NCBI RefSeq assembly: GCF_900114215.1
Contig: NZ_FOSG01000005.1
Span: forward strand, 310,001-374,000
DNA from: Streptomyces mangrovi
Lineage (GTDB): Bacteria; Actinomycetota; Actinomycetes; Streptomycetales; Streptomycetaceae
Reading direction: 5' to 3'
Length of the DNA: 64,000 nt
Shown here: positions 17,249 through 26,312 of the stretch, piece by piece
Position numbering within the stretch: position 1 is the first letter of the stretch
Layout of the letters: every line of letters begins with the position of its first letter
Notes under the pieces: generated by a model
Told to the model about the DNA's origin: nothing
Database searches by the model: none
Seen by the model: the letters and a program-made list of their open reading frames with translations, nothing else
Program-made: the position numbers and the translations under genes

Positions 17249-18490
17249 ATGCCGACTTGCCCGAACGGCCATCAGTCGGCGGCCGACGACTGGTGCGAGG
17301 TGTGCGGCCACCGCATGGCCTCCGCTCCGGGTGTGCCCGCCGGTGCCGTCCCGCCGCCCCCGATGCCCGGCCGGGGCGGCTACGGCTACCCCGGCCCCGG
17401 GGGCGACTCCGCGGCGCAGGGCGAGCTGTGCCCGCAGTGCCGCACCCCCCGCGAGGGGCAGTCCCCGGTCTGCGAGGAGTGCCGGTACAGCTTTCTCACG
17501 CACTCCCCCGCCGCCTACAGTCCGCCGCCTCCGCCCGCACCGCCGCAGCAGATGCCCGGCGGCAGCATGAGCGGGCTGAACCTGCCGCCCGGCTTCCAGG
17601 CGCAGGGCCCGCCCTCCCCGCCGCCTCCGCCCGCACCGCCGCCACCGCAGCAGCAGCAGGCCCAGCAGCCCATGGCTCCTCCCCAGCACCACGGGCAGCC
17701 TCCGCACGCCCAACCGCACCACGCCCAGCCCGACTACGGCCGCTCCGACTACGGCGGGCAGCCCGGCTACGGCTACCCCCAGCAGCCTCCGGCCCCCCAG
17801 CCCCCGCAGCACCACCAGCACCCCCAGCACCACCAGCCGCAGCACCAGCCGCAGCCGCACGGAGGCGGCGGTGACGACTGGCCGCTTCCGCCGCCCTCGC
17901 ACGGCGGACAGCAGACCGGTCAGCACGGGCAGCCTCCGCACGCCCAGCCCCAGCACGCCCAGCCCGACTACGGCCGCTCCGACTACGGCGGGCAGCCCGG
18001 CTACGGCTACCCCCAGCAGCCTCCGGCCCCCCAGCCCCCGCAGCACCACCAGCACCACCAGGGGCCACCGCCCCAGCAGCAGCCCGCGAGCTGGGCGGTG
18101 ACGGTCGGGCCCGACCAGGAGTACTTCACCGCGATGATGCGGCGCAGCGGCCCCGAGGCGGCCGGGCTCAACATGCCCGCCTACACCGCCGAGCAGCACG
18201 TCCGGCTCAGTGGCCCCCAGGTCACCATCGGCCGTCGACGCCACTCCACCGGCGAGTCGCCCGACATCGACCTGGGCCGCTCGCCGGAGGACCCGGGGGT
18301 CTCGCACCAGCACGCGGTGCTGGTGCAGCAGCCCGACGGCGGCTGGTCCGTGGTCGACCAGGACTCCACCAACGGCACCACCGTCAACGGCGCCGAGGAC
18401 CCGATCCAGCCGTTCGTCCCCGTCCCGCTCCAGGAGGGCGACCGGGTGCACGTGGGCGCGTGGACCACGATCACCCTGCACCGGGGCTGA
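17249..18490 (+). CDS. FHA-domain protein with two zinc ribbons and a His/Pro/Gln-rich linker
   Basis: This 413-residue cytoplasmic protein binds phosphothreonine peptides through its C-terminal FHA domain (about 310-413: VTIGRRR, DIDLGR, VSHQHAVL, DQDSTNGTTVNG). Two zinc ribbons precede it: CPNGHQSAADDWCEVCG at residues 4-20 and CPQC ... CEEC at about 60-83. The 200-residue middle is extremely rich in Pro, Gln, His and Tyr, with duplicated DYGRSDYGGQPGYGYPQQ units. It lies downstream of the PP2C phosphatase with matching zinc-ribbon architecture, so both probably belong to one kinase-signalling complex. No kinase gene is in the window. Confidence 0.9.
   Translation: MPTCPNGHQSAADDWCEVCGHRMASAPGVPAGAVPPPPMPGRGGYGYPGPGGDSAAQGELCPQCRTPREGQSPVCEECRYSFLTHSPAAYSPPPPPAPPQQMPGGSMSGLNLPPGFQAQGPPSPPPPPAPPPPQQQQAQQPMAPPQHHGQPPHAQPHHAQPDYGRSDYGGQPGYGYPQQPPAPQPPQHHQHPQHHQPQHQPQPHGGGGDDWPLPPPSHGGQQTGQHGQPPHAQPQHAQPDYGRSDYGGQPGYGYPQQPPAPQPPQHHQHHQGPPPQQQPASWAVTVGPDQEYFTAMMRRSGPEAAGLNMPAYTAEQHVRLSGPQVTIGRRRHSTGESPDIDLGRSPEDPGVSHQHAVLVQQPDGGWSVVDQDSTNGTTVNGAEDPIQPFVPVPLQEGDRVHVGAWTTITLHRG
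17691..18057 (+). repeat. Two 133-bp direct repeats, 234 bp apart, in the FHA linker
   Basis: Copies at 17691-17823 and 17925-18057 differ at only a few bases. The offset of 234 bases is a multiple of 3, so gain or loss of a unit keeps the frame. Each encodes a Tyr/Gly/Pro/Gln/His block of about 44 residues. Confidence 0.9.
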
Positions 18491-18550
18491 CGCCCGGACC
18501 GGTCCCCGGAGCAGGCCCCGGCCCGCCGGGCGAGACCGCCCCGGATCCCG

Positions 18551-18583
18551 GCTACTGCCGGAAGGTGATATTCCGGCAGTAGC
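18551..18583. promoter_or_regulatory. Perfect 13-bp inverted repeat directly before an ABC exporter operon
   Basis: Arms GCTACTGCCGGAA (18551-18563) and its exact complement (18571-18583) flank a 7-base centre, GGTGATA. The repeat ends 9 bases before the ATG at 18593 and takes the place where a Shine-Dalgarno would be expected. It is either the operator of an exporter regulator or an RNA hairpin controlling translation. A TGATAT at 18566-18571 could serve as a -10 box for a nearly leaderless transcript. Confidence 0.6.
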
Positions 18584-18592
18584 CTCCGCCCC

Positions 18593-19321
18593 ATGACAGA
18601 TGCCGCGATCACAGTCGAGGGACTGCGCAAGCGGTACGGGGACGTACAGGCCGTCGACGGGGTGTCCCTCACCGTCGAACGCGGCGAGTTCTACGGCATC
18701 CTCGGACCGAACGGCGCGGGCAAGACGACCACCCTGGAGATGACCGAGGGCCTGCGCAAGCCGGACGAGGGGACGGTCCGGCTGCTCGGCGAGTCCCCCT
18801 TCCCCCGCAATCCGGCGCTGCTGCGCCGCATGGGCGTCCAGCTCCAGGCGTCGGCGTTCTTCGAGAAGCTGACCGCCCGCGAGCAGATCCGCACCTTCGC
18901 CTCCCTCTACGGCGTCCCCGCCGAGCGCGCCGACGCGATGCTGGAGACCGTCGGTCTGACCGAGAAGGCGGGCACCCGCGAGAACAGGCTCTCCGGGGGC
19001 CAGGCCCAGCGGCTGTCCATAGCCTGCGCGCTGGTCCACGACCCGGAGCTGGTGTTCCTGGACGAGCCGACCACCGGCCTCGACCCGCAGGCCCGCCGCA
19101 ACCTGTGGGACCTGCTGCGCGCCATCAACGGGGAGGGCCGCACCGTGGTGCTCACCACGCACTACATGGACGAGGCCGAGACGCTGTGCGACCGGGTGGC
19201 GGTGATGGACCACGGCCGCGTGCTGCGCGTGGGCGCCCCGGCCGAGCTGGTGGCGGAGCTGGGCGTGGACTCCCTGGAGGACGTCTTCCTCCAGCTGACC
19301 GGACGGGAGTACCGCCAGTGA
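18593..19321 (+). CDS. ABC transporter ATP-binding protein (drug-exporter type)
   Basis: A 242-residue nucleotide-binding subunit with Walker A (GPNGAGKT, about 38-45), Q-loop (VQLQASAFFEKL), signature RLSGGQAQRL, Walker B LVFLDEPTTGLD and the H-loop in LTTHYMDEAETL. This arrangement and the DrrA-like C-terminal region ([15 protein letters not shown]) indicate an ABC-2 exporter. The gene overlaps the permease gene by four bases (GTGA). A perfect inverted repeat lies immediately upstream. The exported substrate is unknown. Confidence 0.93.
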   Translation: MTDAAITVEGLRKRYGDVQAVDGVSLTVERGEFYGILGPNGAGKTTTLEMTEGLRKPDEGTVRLLGESPFPRNPALLRRMGVQLQASAFFEKLTAREQIRTFASLYGVPAERADAMLETVGLTEKAGTRENRLSGGQAQRLSIACALVHDPELVFLDEPTTGLDPQARRNLWDLLRAINGEGRTVVLTTHYMDEAETLCDRVAVMDHGRVLRVGAPAELVAELGVDSLEDVFLQLTGREYRQ

Positions 19322-20388
19322 ACCCCAAGACGTTCGCCAGCCTCTCCAGGGCGATGGCCCTGGGCCTGCTGCGGGACCGGACGGCCGCCTTCTTCATGTT
19401 GGTCTTCCCGCTGATGTTCCTGGTGCTGTTCGGCGCGCTGTTCAAGAACGACTCGACGGCCCGGGCGGAGATCGTCCAGGTCGGCCGGGTCGAGATCTTC
19501 GACTCCCTGCCGCGCGAGGAGCGCGAGGGGCTGGAGGAGGTCCTGGAGATCAGACGGTCCGACGACCGGGAGAAAGCCCTGGAGGAGGTCCGCGCGGGCG
19601 ACGTGGACGCCGTCGTCTGGCAGGAGGGCGACGAGGTACGGCTGCGCTACTCGGCAGCCGACCAGGTCCGGGCGGGCAACGCGCGGGCGCTGGTCGGCTC
19701 GGTCGTCCAGCAGGCCAACATCGCCGCGACCGGGCAGCCGCCCGCCTACGCGCTGACCGCCCGTCAGGTGGAGGACGAGTCGCTGAAGGCGATCCAGTTC
19801 CTCACCCCGGGCCTGCTCGGCTGGGCGGTGGCGATGGGCGCGGTCTTCGGCTCGGCGTTCACCCTGGTCAACTGGCGCAAGAAGCGCATCCTGCGACGGC
19901 TGTGGCTGGCCCCGGTGAGCGCGGGCACGGTCATAGCGGCCCGTGTCGGGGTGAGCGTGGCGCTGGCCCTCGTCCAGACCGCGGTCTTCCTCGGCGTGGC
20001 CTCCATCCCCTACTACGGCCTGGAGCTGAGCGGCCACTGGTGGCTGGCCGTGCCGCTGGTGGTGTGCGGCACGCTGGCCTTCATGTCCATCGGGCTGGTC
20101 GTCGGCGCCTGGGCGAAGACCGAGGAGGCGGCGAACGGAGTGGCCCAGGTGGTCATCCTGCCGATGGCTTTCCTCTCCGGCGCCTTCTTCCCGCTGGACA
20201 TGGCGCCGGCCTGGATCCGGACGGTCTCCGGCCTCTTCCCGCTGACGTATCTGAACGAGGCCATGCAGGACGTCCTCTCCCGCGGCCAGTCCTGGGGCGC
20301 GGTGCTGCCCGTCATGGGCGGGCTGCTGCTGTTCGCGGCGGCCTTGACGGCCGTGGCCGCCCGGCTCTTCCGCTGGGACGACGCCTGA
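19318..20388 (+). CDS. ABC-2 type permease
   Basis: This 356-residue membrane protein starts with GTG inside the stop of the ATPase gene. It has one N-terminal helix (about 22-42, [18 protein letters not shown]), an extracytoplasmic domain of about 120 residues, and five C-terminal helices (about 155-345), with the ABC-2 signature region [20 protein letters not shown] ahead of the last pair. Together with the preceding ATPase it should form an efflux or lipid-export pump. It is the last gene of the two-gene operon. Confidence 0.92.
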   Translation: MNPKTFASLSRAMALGLLRDRTAAFFMLVFPLMFLVLFGALFKNDSTARAEIVQVGRVEIFDSLPREEREGLEEVLEIRRSDDREKALEEVRAGDVDAVVWQEGDEVRLRYSAADQVRAGNARALVGSVVQQANIAATGQPPAYALTARQVEDESLKAIQFLTPGLLGWAVAMGAVFGSAFTLVNWRKKRILRRLWLAPVSAGTVIAARVGVSVALALVQTAVFLGVASIPYYGLELSGHWWLAVPLVVCGTLAFMSIGLVVGAWAKTEEAANGVAQVVILPMAFLSGAFFPLDMAPAWIRTVSGLFPLTYLNEAMQDVLSRGQSWGAVLPVMGGLLLFAAALTAVAARLFRWDDA

Positions 20389-20512
20389 GGCCCACGGCCG
20401 CCCGCCGGCCGGGGCGCCGGGCCCCGGGTCCGGGTGCGGGTGCGGGGCATCACGGCCGTGGGTCCCGAGCCCTGAGGACATGGGCCGGGCATCTGCGACC
20501 ATGGGGGGCGTG

Positions 20513-20914
20513 ATGGAGATTCCGCGTGGCGACGTGCAGACGCAGACCTTCTTCGAGCAGGTCGGGGGCGAGGAGACCTTCCGGCGGCTGGTGCGCCGGT
20601 TCTACGAGGGTGTCGCCGGGGACCCGCTGCTGCGGCCGATGTACCCGGAGGAGGACCTCGGTCCGGCCGAGGAGCGGCTGGCGCTGTTCCTGATGCAGTA
20701 CTGGGGCGGGCCCCGGACGTACAGCGAGCAGCGCGGGCATCCCCGGCTGCGCATGCGGCACGTGCCCTTCAGGGTCGACCGCGCCGCCCACGACGCCTGG
20801 CTGCGGCACATGCGCGACGCCGTGGACGACCTCGGCCTGTCCCCCGAGCACGAGCGGCAGCTGTGGGACTACCTGGTCTACGCGGCCGCCTCGATGGTCA
20901 ACACCCCGGACTGA
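20513..20914 (+). CDS. glbO: Group II truncated haemoglobin
   Basis: This 133-residue 2/2 globin binds haem and O2 and may take part in NO detoxification or oxygen handling. Visible landmarks are B10 Tyr in RRFYEGV, the CD/E segment [25 protein letters not shown], the proximal His in MRHVPF and the group II Trp in HDAWLRHM. Start is uncertain: ATG at 20501, GTG at 20510 and ATG at 20513 are all in frame; the last gives the usual family length. It is a single-gene unit followed by a strong hairpin. Confidence 0.9.
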   Translation: MEIPRGDVQTQTFFEQVGGEETFRRLVRRFYEGVAGDPLLRPMYPEEDLGPAEERLALFLMQYWGGPRTYSEQRGHPRLRMRHVPFRVDRAAHDAWLRHMRDAVDDLGLSPEHERQLWDYLVYAAASMVNTPD

Positions 20915-20959
20915 CCCCCGCACCGCACCACACCGCGCACACACACGGCGCACCCGGCG

Positions 20960-20996
20960 AAGCCCCGGCCCTTCCCACTCCCAAGGGCCGGGGCTT
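20960..20996. terminator. Strong bidirectional terminator hairpin
   Basis: A perfect 14-bp stem (AAGCCCCGGCCCTT and its complement) has a 9-base loop. It lies between the plus-strand globin gene and the minus-strand operon ending at 21048. TTTCCC follows on the plus strand. Confidence 0.85.
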
Positions 20997-21047
20997 TCCC
21001 GGTGTTCTTCGCGGTGTCGTTGGCGGAGACGTTGGCGGGGGGTGCTC

Positions 21048-21785
21048 TCAGAGCGGGGTGACGCTCAGCCCCGGCACGCCCCGCCCGGCGCCGCGCACGG
21101 CGACCGAGCCGTACGGGGTGCGCAGCCGCAGCCAGGTGCCGGCGGCCAGCACCGCCACCGCGGCGGCCCGCCCGCCGGTGGCGGGCGGCGGGCCCTGCGG
21201 GCCGGCCGCCGGGGCCGGGCCGCGCGAGCGCAGCATGCCCAGCGCCTGCGCGGCGTGCACGGCGCGCAGCGGCAGCCCCGTACCGCCGCCCAGGGGGCGG
21301 GACCAGATCTCCTCCGCCAGCGCGTCCAGCGCCTCGCGGGTGCGCTCGCCGGGCGCCAGCGCCTCGCTGCGCCGCCGGAACTCGGCGACCACCGAGGCGG
21401 CGGCGGCGCGCACCGACTCGTACGGCAGCTCGCCCACCGGGCGCCAGCCGCCGCGCGGCGGCAGCAGGCCGGCCCAGGGCGGGCCGGTCACGGCGGCGGG
21501 CACGGAGACCGACTCGGACGCCTCGTCGAGGCCCTCCAGCAGCTCCCCGGCGGAGACCGTCGCGTCCAGCTGTGCCGGCTCGGTCAGCCGGGCGGTGCGC
21601 ACGGCCAGCACCTCGAAGCGGGCCGGGCGCGCGAAGACGCCCAGGACACCGTCTCCGGTCGCCCGCAGCCGTGCCGCCGCGGTCTTCTCCCAGCGCAGCA
21701 GCCGCCCCAGGAGGGCGGCCAGCTCGGCCGCCTCCCCGGGGTCGGCGAACACCAGGCGCGGGGGCTGTCCGCTCGTGCGGCTCAT
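21048..21785 (-). CDS. Conserved hypothetical protein downstream of a thioesterase
   Basis: This 245-residue cytoplasmic protein starts with ATG at 21785, overlapping the thioesterase stop by four bases. It has an alpha/beta N-terminal part (about 1-130, PPRLVFADPGEAAELAALLGRLLRWE), a helical middle (PYESVRAAAASVVAEFRRRSEALAPGERTREALDALAEEIW) and a C-terminal beta segment ending AVRGAGRGVPGLSVTPL. No signal peptide, membrane helix or catalytic motif was recognised. Coupling to the thioesterase suggests a shared pathway, but no function can be given. Confidence 0.8.
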   Translation of the reverse strand: MSRTSGQPPRLVFADPGEAAELAALLGRLLRWEKTAAARLRATGDGVLGVFARPARFEVLAVRTARLTEPAQLDATVSAGELLEGLDEASESVSVPAAVTGPPWAGLLPPRGGWRPVGELPYESVRAAAASVVAEFRRRSEALAPGERTREALDALAEEIWSRPLGGGTGLPLRAVHAAQALGMLRSRGPAPAAGPQGPPPATGGRAAAVAVLAAGTWLRLRTPYGSVAVRGAGRGVPGLSVTPL

Positions 21786-22222
21786 GCGGCGGCGGCTCCC
21801 GTCGCGCTGTCGTCCAGGTACTCCTTGAGGAACGCCTTCTCCTCGTCGCTGAGCCGGCGCGGACGCTCGCGCTCCAGGTCGTAGGGGACCACGACCGTCG
21901 AGGCGCGGACGTAGACGGTGTCCCCCTGGCCGGGGCCGTCCTTGACCTCGTAGGCGACCGTCAGCGAGGCCGCCCCGATCTTGGTCACCCACATCTCGAC
22001 CACGACCGGCTCGTGCCGGTGCACCAGCGGGCGCAGATAGGAGATCTCGTGCCCGGCCACCACCGAGCCGCCGGTGAAGGCCCCCGACGCCGCCTGGCGG
22101 GCGAGCCGGAACATGAAGTCGATCCGCGCCTCCTCCAGGTACCTCAGGAACACGACGTTGTTGACGTGCCCGAAGGAGTCCATGTCGGACCAGCGCAGGG
22201 GGCAGGGGAATGTGTGGCGCAC
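21782..22222 (-). CDS. Acyl-CoA thioesterase (hotdog, 4HBT family)
   Basis: A 146-residue single-hotdog enzyme likely hydrolysing acyl-CoA in the cytoplasm. The signature RWSDMDSFGHVNNVVFLRYLEEARIDF carries the catalytic Asp and the helix of the 4HBT fold; SYLRPLVHRHEPVVVEMWV and KIGAASLTVAYEV form the sheet. GTG at 22222 is preceded by GAGGAGAGG. It lies 8 bases after the ettA stop, and its own stop overlaps the next gene, so ettA, the thioesterase and the hypothetical gene may share a transcript. Confidence 0.92.
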   Translation of the reverse strand: MRHTFPCPLRWSDMDSFGHVNNVVFLRYLEEARIDFMFRLARQAASGAFTGGSVVAGHEISYLRPLVHRHEPVVVEMWVTKIGAASLTVAYEVKDGPGQGDTVYVRASTVVVPYDLERERPRRLSDEEKAFLKEYLDDSATGAAAA

Positions 22223-22230
22223 GCCTCTCC

Positions 22231-23895
22231 TCAGCCCCGCGTCAGCTTCTTGTAGGTGGTGCGGTGCGGACGGGCGGCGTCCGGGCCGAGCCGCTCGATC
22301 TTGTTCTTCTCGTACGACTCGAAGTTGCCCTCGAACCAGAACCACTTGCTCTCGCCCTCGTAGGCGAGGATGTGGGTGGCCACGCGGTCCAGGAACCAGC
22401 GGTCGTGGGAGACCACCACGGCGCAGCCGGGGAACTCCAGCAGCGCGTTCTCCAGCGAGGACAGGGTCTCGACGTCGAGGTCGTTGGTCGGCTCGTCGAG
22501 CAGGAGCAGGTTGCCGCCCTGCTTGAGGGTGAGCGCCAGGTTCAGGCGGTTGCGCTCACCGCCGGAGAGGACCCCGGCCGGCTTCTGCTGGTCCGGGCCC
22601 TTGAAGCCGAACGCGGAGACGTAGGCGCGCGAGGGCATCTCGACCTGGCCGACGTTGATGTAGTCCAGCTCGTCGGAGACGACGGCCCACAGCGTCTTCT
22701 TGGGATCGATGTTGGCGCGGGTCTGGTCGACGTAGGAGATCTTGACCGTGTCGCCGACCTTGATGGTGCCGGAGTCCGGCTCCTCCAGGCCCTGGATCAT
22801 CTTGAACAGCGTGGTCTTGCCCGCGCCGTTGGGGCCGATGACGCCGACGATGCCGTTGCGCGGCAGGGTGAAGGACAGGTCGTCGATGAGGACCTTGTCA
22901 CCGAACGCCTTGTGCAGGTGTTCGACCTCGACCACGACGTTGCCCAGACGCGGGCCCGGCGGGATCTGGATCTCCTCGAAGTCCAGCTTGCGGGTCTTCT
23001 CGGCCTCGGCGGCCATCTCCTCGTAGCGGGTCAGACGCGCCTTGGACTTCGCCTGGCGGCCCTTGGCGTTGGAGCGGACCCACTCCAGCTCCTCCTTGAG
23101 GCGCTTCTGCCTCTTGGCGTCCTTCTGCCCCTCGACCTTGAGGCGGCTGGCCTTCTTCTCCAGGTAGGTGGAGTAGTTGCCCTCGTAGGGGTGGGCGCGG
23201 CCGCGGTCGAGCTCGAGGATCCACTCGGCGACGTTGTCCAGGAAGTACCGGTCGTGGGTGATGGCCACGACGGTGCCCTCGTACTTGGCCAGGTGCTGCT
23301 CCAGCCACAGCACGGACTCGGCGTCCAGGTGGTTGGTGGGCTCGTCCAGCAGCAGCAGGTCGGGAGCCTCCAGCAGCAGCTTGCACAGCGCGACGCGGCG
23401 CTTCTCACCGCCGGAGAGGTTGGTGACGGGCCAGTCGCCGGGCGGGCAGCCCAGGGCGTCCATGGCCTGCTCCAGCTGGGCGTCCAGGTCCCAGGCGTTC
23501 GCGTGGTCGAGCTGCTCCTGGAGCTTGCCCATCTCCTCCATCAGCTCGTCGGTGTACTCGGTCGCCATCTGCTCGGCGATCTCGTTGAACCGGTCGAGCT
23601 TGCCCTTGATCTCCGCGACGCCGTCCTGGACGTTCTCCAGCACCGTCTTGGACTCGTCCAGCGGGGGCTCCTGGAGCAGGATGCCGACGCTGTAGCCGGG
23701 GGCGAGGAAGGCGTCGCCGTTGGACGGCTGCTCCAGCCCGGCCATGATCTTCAGCACCGTGGACTTTCCGGCGCCGTTGGGGCCCACGACACCGATCTTC
23801 GCTCCGGGCAGGAAGCTCAGCGTGACGTCGTCGAGAATCACCTTGTCGCCGTGCGCCTTACGCGCCTTGCGCATGGTGTAGATGTACTCAGCCAA
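22231..23895 (-). CDS. ettA: Energy-dependent translational throttle protein EttA (ABC-F)
   Basis: EttA is a soluble ABC-F ATPase that binds the ribosomal E site and gates the first steps of elongation according to energy state. The 554-residue protein carries two complete nucleotide-binding domains: Walker A GPNGAGKST and GPNGAGKTT, signatures LSGGEKRR and LSGGERNR, Walker B LLLLDEPTNHLD and LLLLDEPTNDLD. The EttA arm insertion lies in the first domain, and the N-terminus is the canonical MAEYIYTMRKARKAHGDKVI. Translation starts at TTG (23895), as commonly seen for this gene in streptomycetes. Confidence 0.97.
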   Translation of the reverse strand: MAEYIYTMRKARKAHGDKVILDDVTLSFLPGAKIGVVGPNGAGKSTVLKIMAGLEQPSNGDAFLAPGYSVGILLQEPPLDESKTVLENVQDGVAEIKGKLDRFNEIAEQMATEYTDELMEEMGKLQEQLDHANAWDLDAQLEQAMDALGCPPGDWPVTNLSGGEKRRVALCKLLLEAPDLLLLDEPTNHLDAESVLWLEQHLAKYEGTVVAITHDRYFLDNVAEWILELDRGRAHPYEGNYSTYLEKKASRLKVEGQKDAKRQKRLKEELEWVRSNAKGRQAKSKARLTRYEEMAAEAEKTRKLDFEEIQIPPGPRLGNVVVEVEHLHKAFGDKVLIDDLSFTLPRNGIVGVIGPNGAGKTTLFKMIQGLEEPDSGTIKVGDTVKISYVDQTRANIDPKKTLWAVVSDELDYINVGQVEMPSRAYVSAFGFKGPDQQKPAGVLSGGERNRLNLALTLKQGGNLLLLDEPTNDLDVETLSSLENALLEFPGCAVVVSHDRWFLDRVATHILAYEGESKWFWFEGNFESYEKNKIERLGPDAARPHRTTYKKLTRG

Positions 23896-24010
23896 GAGAA
23901 ACCGTCCGGCAATCAGGGAGTGGGCAGATACACCCCATCTTGCCGCACCCCCGCGCTGGGACGAAAACGAGTAGCGGGGCGACCTGTGTCACGGCCTCGG
24001 GCCGTGAAAA

Positions 24011-24049
24011 GGCCGTGTGCCGCCGCAAGCGGTGCGGCGGCACACGGCC
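24011..24049. terminator. Perfect 16-bp terminator hairpin
   Basis: The stem 24011-24026 pairs exactly with 24034-24049 around a 7-base loop (AAGCGGT). It lies 70 bases downstream of the surface-protein gene on the minus strand and upstream of ettA, so it separates the two transcripts. Confidence 0.85.
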
Positions 24050-24119
24050 GGGTGGTTCAGGTGGTCCGGGCGGATCGGGTGATCACGCCCGGACCGGTGG
24101 AGCTGTGCGGAGCGACGAC

Positions 24120-25553
24120 TCAGTCGCCGGAGCCGGCGGTGGCGGGCTTCTTCTTCCGGAGGAAGAAGACTGCGGCGCCACCGAGGACGACCAGAGCGAG
24201 GGCGACGCCCGCGATGATCGGGGTGGTGCTGCTGCTGCCGGTCTCGGCGAGGTTGCCGTCGGTGTCACCGGTGTCGCCGGTGTCGCCGCCGACGGTGGCC
24301 GGGCTGGGCTCGGTGGAGGGCTCGGGGCTCTCCTCCTCGCCGCCGCCGGTGGTGGTCTCGGTCTCGCAGTCGAGGGTGCCGGTGAAGGTCTCCTCGAAAC
24401 CGTTCGGACCGGTGATCGTGATGTTGTACTCCTGGTCCTCCTGGACCGGGACGGTCACGGTCTCGGAGCCGCCGGCCGGGATCTCGTGCTCCTTGCCCGC
24501 GAGGGAGAAGGAGAACGGCTCGTCACCCTTGTTGGTGGCGGTGACGTCCACGCCGCCCTTGACGCAGTTCTTCTCGGCGGTCACGGCCGGGATCGGACCT
24601 TCGTTGGCCCAGGTCGCGGTCGCGTTGGCGGTGACGCTGGAGCTGCTGGAGCCGGCCAGGATCTGGGTCTGGCTCGGGTTCTTCGGGTTGACGCTGGTGA
24701 AGGCGCGGCCCACGGCGACCTCGGTGTTGGCCTGCGCGGTCAGCGAGGCGGTGCCGGGCTCGGTGCCCTTGGGCACGTCGAAGAAGAGCTGGTCGCCCTG
24801 CTTGGCGGTGGTCACCGCGTTGCCGTCCTTGTCGACGACCGTCACACCCGCGTTCGCGGCCTCCGCGCCCGGCGCGACGTTCACGGTCTGCGCGTTGGTG
24901 TTCACGGTGACCGGGCCGAGCTTCTCGCCGGCCTTGCCGGAGACGGCGGACGGCTCGAGCGTGAGCGAGGCCTTCGGCTCGGCGAGGTTCTCGGCCGACT
25001 CGATCAGGTACTCGGCGAGCTTGTCGGCGTTGTCGTCGTCCGCGTCGACCTTCACGTTGTCGGAGAAGTGCCAGATCGCGATCTGGGTGCCGGCGGCGGC
25101 GGTCTTCTCGGTGAGGCGCTCGGCACCGGCCTTGGTCGCGAGCGCCGTGAGGTCGTTCACCTGCGGGTAGGAGTTCTTCAGGATCCAGAGGATCCTGCCC
25201 GCGTTCTCGTTGTTGTGCAGCGTGGACTCGTCCCAGGAGGCCTCGCGGTACTCAGCGCCCGCGACCGTCCCGCGGCCGACGTCGATGCAGTAGGTCTTCA
25301 GGGTGCCGCCACCCTTGACCTGCAGCTCGAACAGACCGGCAGCGGTGTTACCCGGATTGGGACCGTTGAGGATCTTGACACCGGAACCGATCGTCACACC
25401 GGCCTTGGGCAGGGTGGCGAGTACGCCGCCCTGCTGGTTGTTCTCGTCTGCGACGGCGGTCCCCGCGCCGGCGATCGCTCCTGCCGCCAGCATGCCGGTG
25501 GCTATCGCTGCGGCGGCGAAACGGGCGGGACCCCGTCCGCGTACAGAAATCAT
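24120..25553 (-). CDS. Sortase-anchored surface protein with thioester (TQXA) domain
   Basis: This 477-residue secreted cell-wall protein has a signal peptide (residues 1 to about 36, ending GTAVADENN). The thioester-type domain follows, with the Cys in LKTYCIDVG (about 89) and the partner Gln in AAGTQIAIWHF (about 158). Beta-rich Thr/Ser/Asn domains come next, then a Glu/Pro/Ser stalk (EEESPEPSTEPSP) and DTGDTGDTD. The class E sortase signal LAETG precedes a hydrophobic helix and RKKK. In other Gram-positives such domains bind surfaces covalently through the Cys-Gln bond. ATG at 25553 has AGGGGACG upstream. It has its own terminator. Confidence 0.92.
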   Translation of the reverse strand: MISVRGRGPARFAAAAIATGMLAAGAIAGAGTAVADENNQQGGVLATLPKAGVTIGSGVKILNGPNPGNTAAGLFELQVKGGGTLKTYCIDVGRGTVAGAEYREASWDESTLHNNENAGRILWILKNSYPQVNDLTALATKAGAERLTEKTAAAGTQIAIWHFSDNVKVDADDDNADKLAEYLIESAENLAEPKASLTLEPSAVSGKAGEKLGPVTVNTNAQTVNVAPGAEAANAGVTVVDKDGNAVTTAKQGDQLFFDVPKGTEPGTASLTAQANTEVAVGRAFTSVNPKNPSQTQILAGSSSSSVTANATATWANEGPIPAVTAEKNCVKGGVDVTATNKGDEPFSFSLAGKEHEIPAGGSETVTVPVQEDQEYNITITGPNGFEETFTGTLDCETETTTGGGEEESPEPSTEPSPATVGGDTGDTGDTDGNLAETGSSSTTPIIAGVALALVVLGGAAVFFLRKKKPATAGSGD

Positions 25554-25734
25554 GGTCTGGTCGTCCCCTCGTCAACCCCCGTGGTCTCAGGGGGTGATCG
25601 TAGGGAGCAATCGGAACGCGATCCCCAGGAATATCAGACGTTACACACTCCGAGTCCCAATCGTTATCGGAGAATGCCGCAGAGCCGTACTCACCATGAC
25701 ATAGAGGCAGTTACCGGCTGGTTGTGTGTAAGTT

Positions 25735-26130
25735 TCATGGACCTGCGGCCGGTTCGCCGACGGTCACGGCCCGCACCACGCGGCGGAACGAGGAGGTGCC
25801 CCGGGCCAGGTCGTGCCCCACCGCCGTGGCCTCGATCTCCGCCGACGTCCAGCGCTTTCCGTCGCGTTCGCCCTGCTGCACTCGCAACCGCCCCTGGACG
25901 ACCAGGGGTTCGCCGACGGTCACGGAGGCGGCCAGGTTCTCCGCGAGCCCCCGGAACGCCCACACCGTGTAGAAGCTGGTGTAGGCGTCCGTCCAGCCGC
26001 CCCGCTGCTCGTCGTAGCGCCGCACCGTGGTGGCCAGCCGCAGCCGGGCCACCGGATGGCCGGACGCCGTCGCCCTGGCCTCCACCGCCGACGCCGCGTT
26101 GCCGACCACCGTCACCATCGTCTCGTTCAT
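25735..26130 (-). CDS. ssbB: Second single-stranded DNA-binding protein (SsbB type)
   Basis: A 131-residue OB-fold protein: MVTVVGNAASAVEAR, PVARLRLATTVRRYD, TSFYTVWAFRGLAENLAASVTVGEPLVVQGRLRVQ and WTSAEIEATAVGHDL. It lacks the long Gly-rich linker and acidic tail that recruit partners in the housekeeping SSB, so it fits the shorter SsbB paralogue linked in streptomycetes to chromosome segregation during sporulation. It lies downstream of the dynB-like gene on the same strand (182-base gap), the same neighbourhood as in S. coelicolor as I recall it. Confidence 0.85.
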   Translation of the reverse strand: MNETMVTVVGNAASAVEARATASGHPVARLRLATTVRRYDEQRGGWTDAYTSFYTVWAFRGLAENLAASVTVGEPLVVQGRLRVQQGERDGKRWTSAEIEATAVGHDLARGTSSFRRVVRAVTVGEPAAGP

Positions 26131-26312
26131 CCGGGCCTCCCCCGTTCCCTTCCCGTTCGCTCCCGTACGGGTCGTACGAGCCGTACGGGTCTGATGCTGC
26201 CCGCACGGGGCGAAGTCCGCCGCAGCCTGTGGGGTACCACCGGGTTGTGGACAACCCGGCCACTCGGACGGGTCACCGGGTGGCCGGGCATAGGGGCTCT
26301 ACGGATCCGGCC

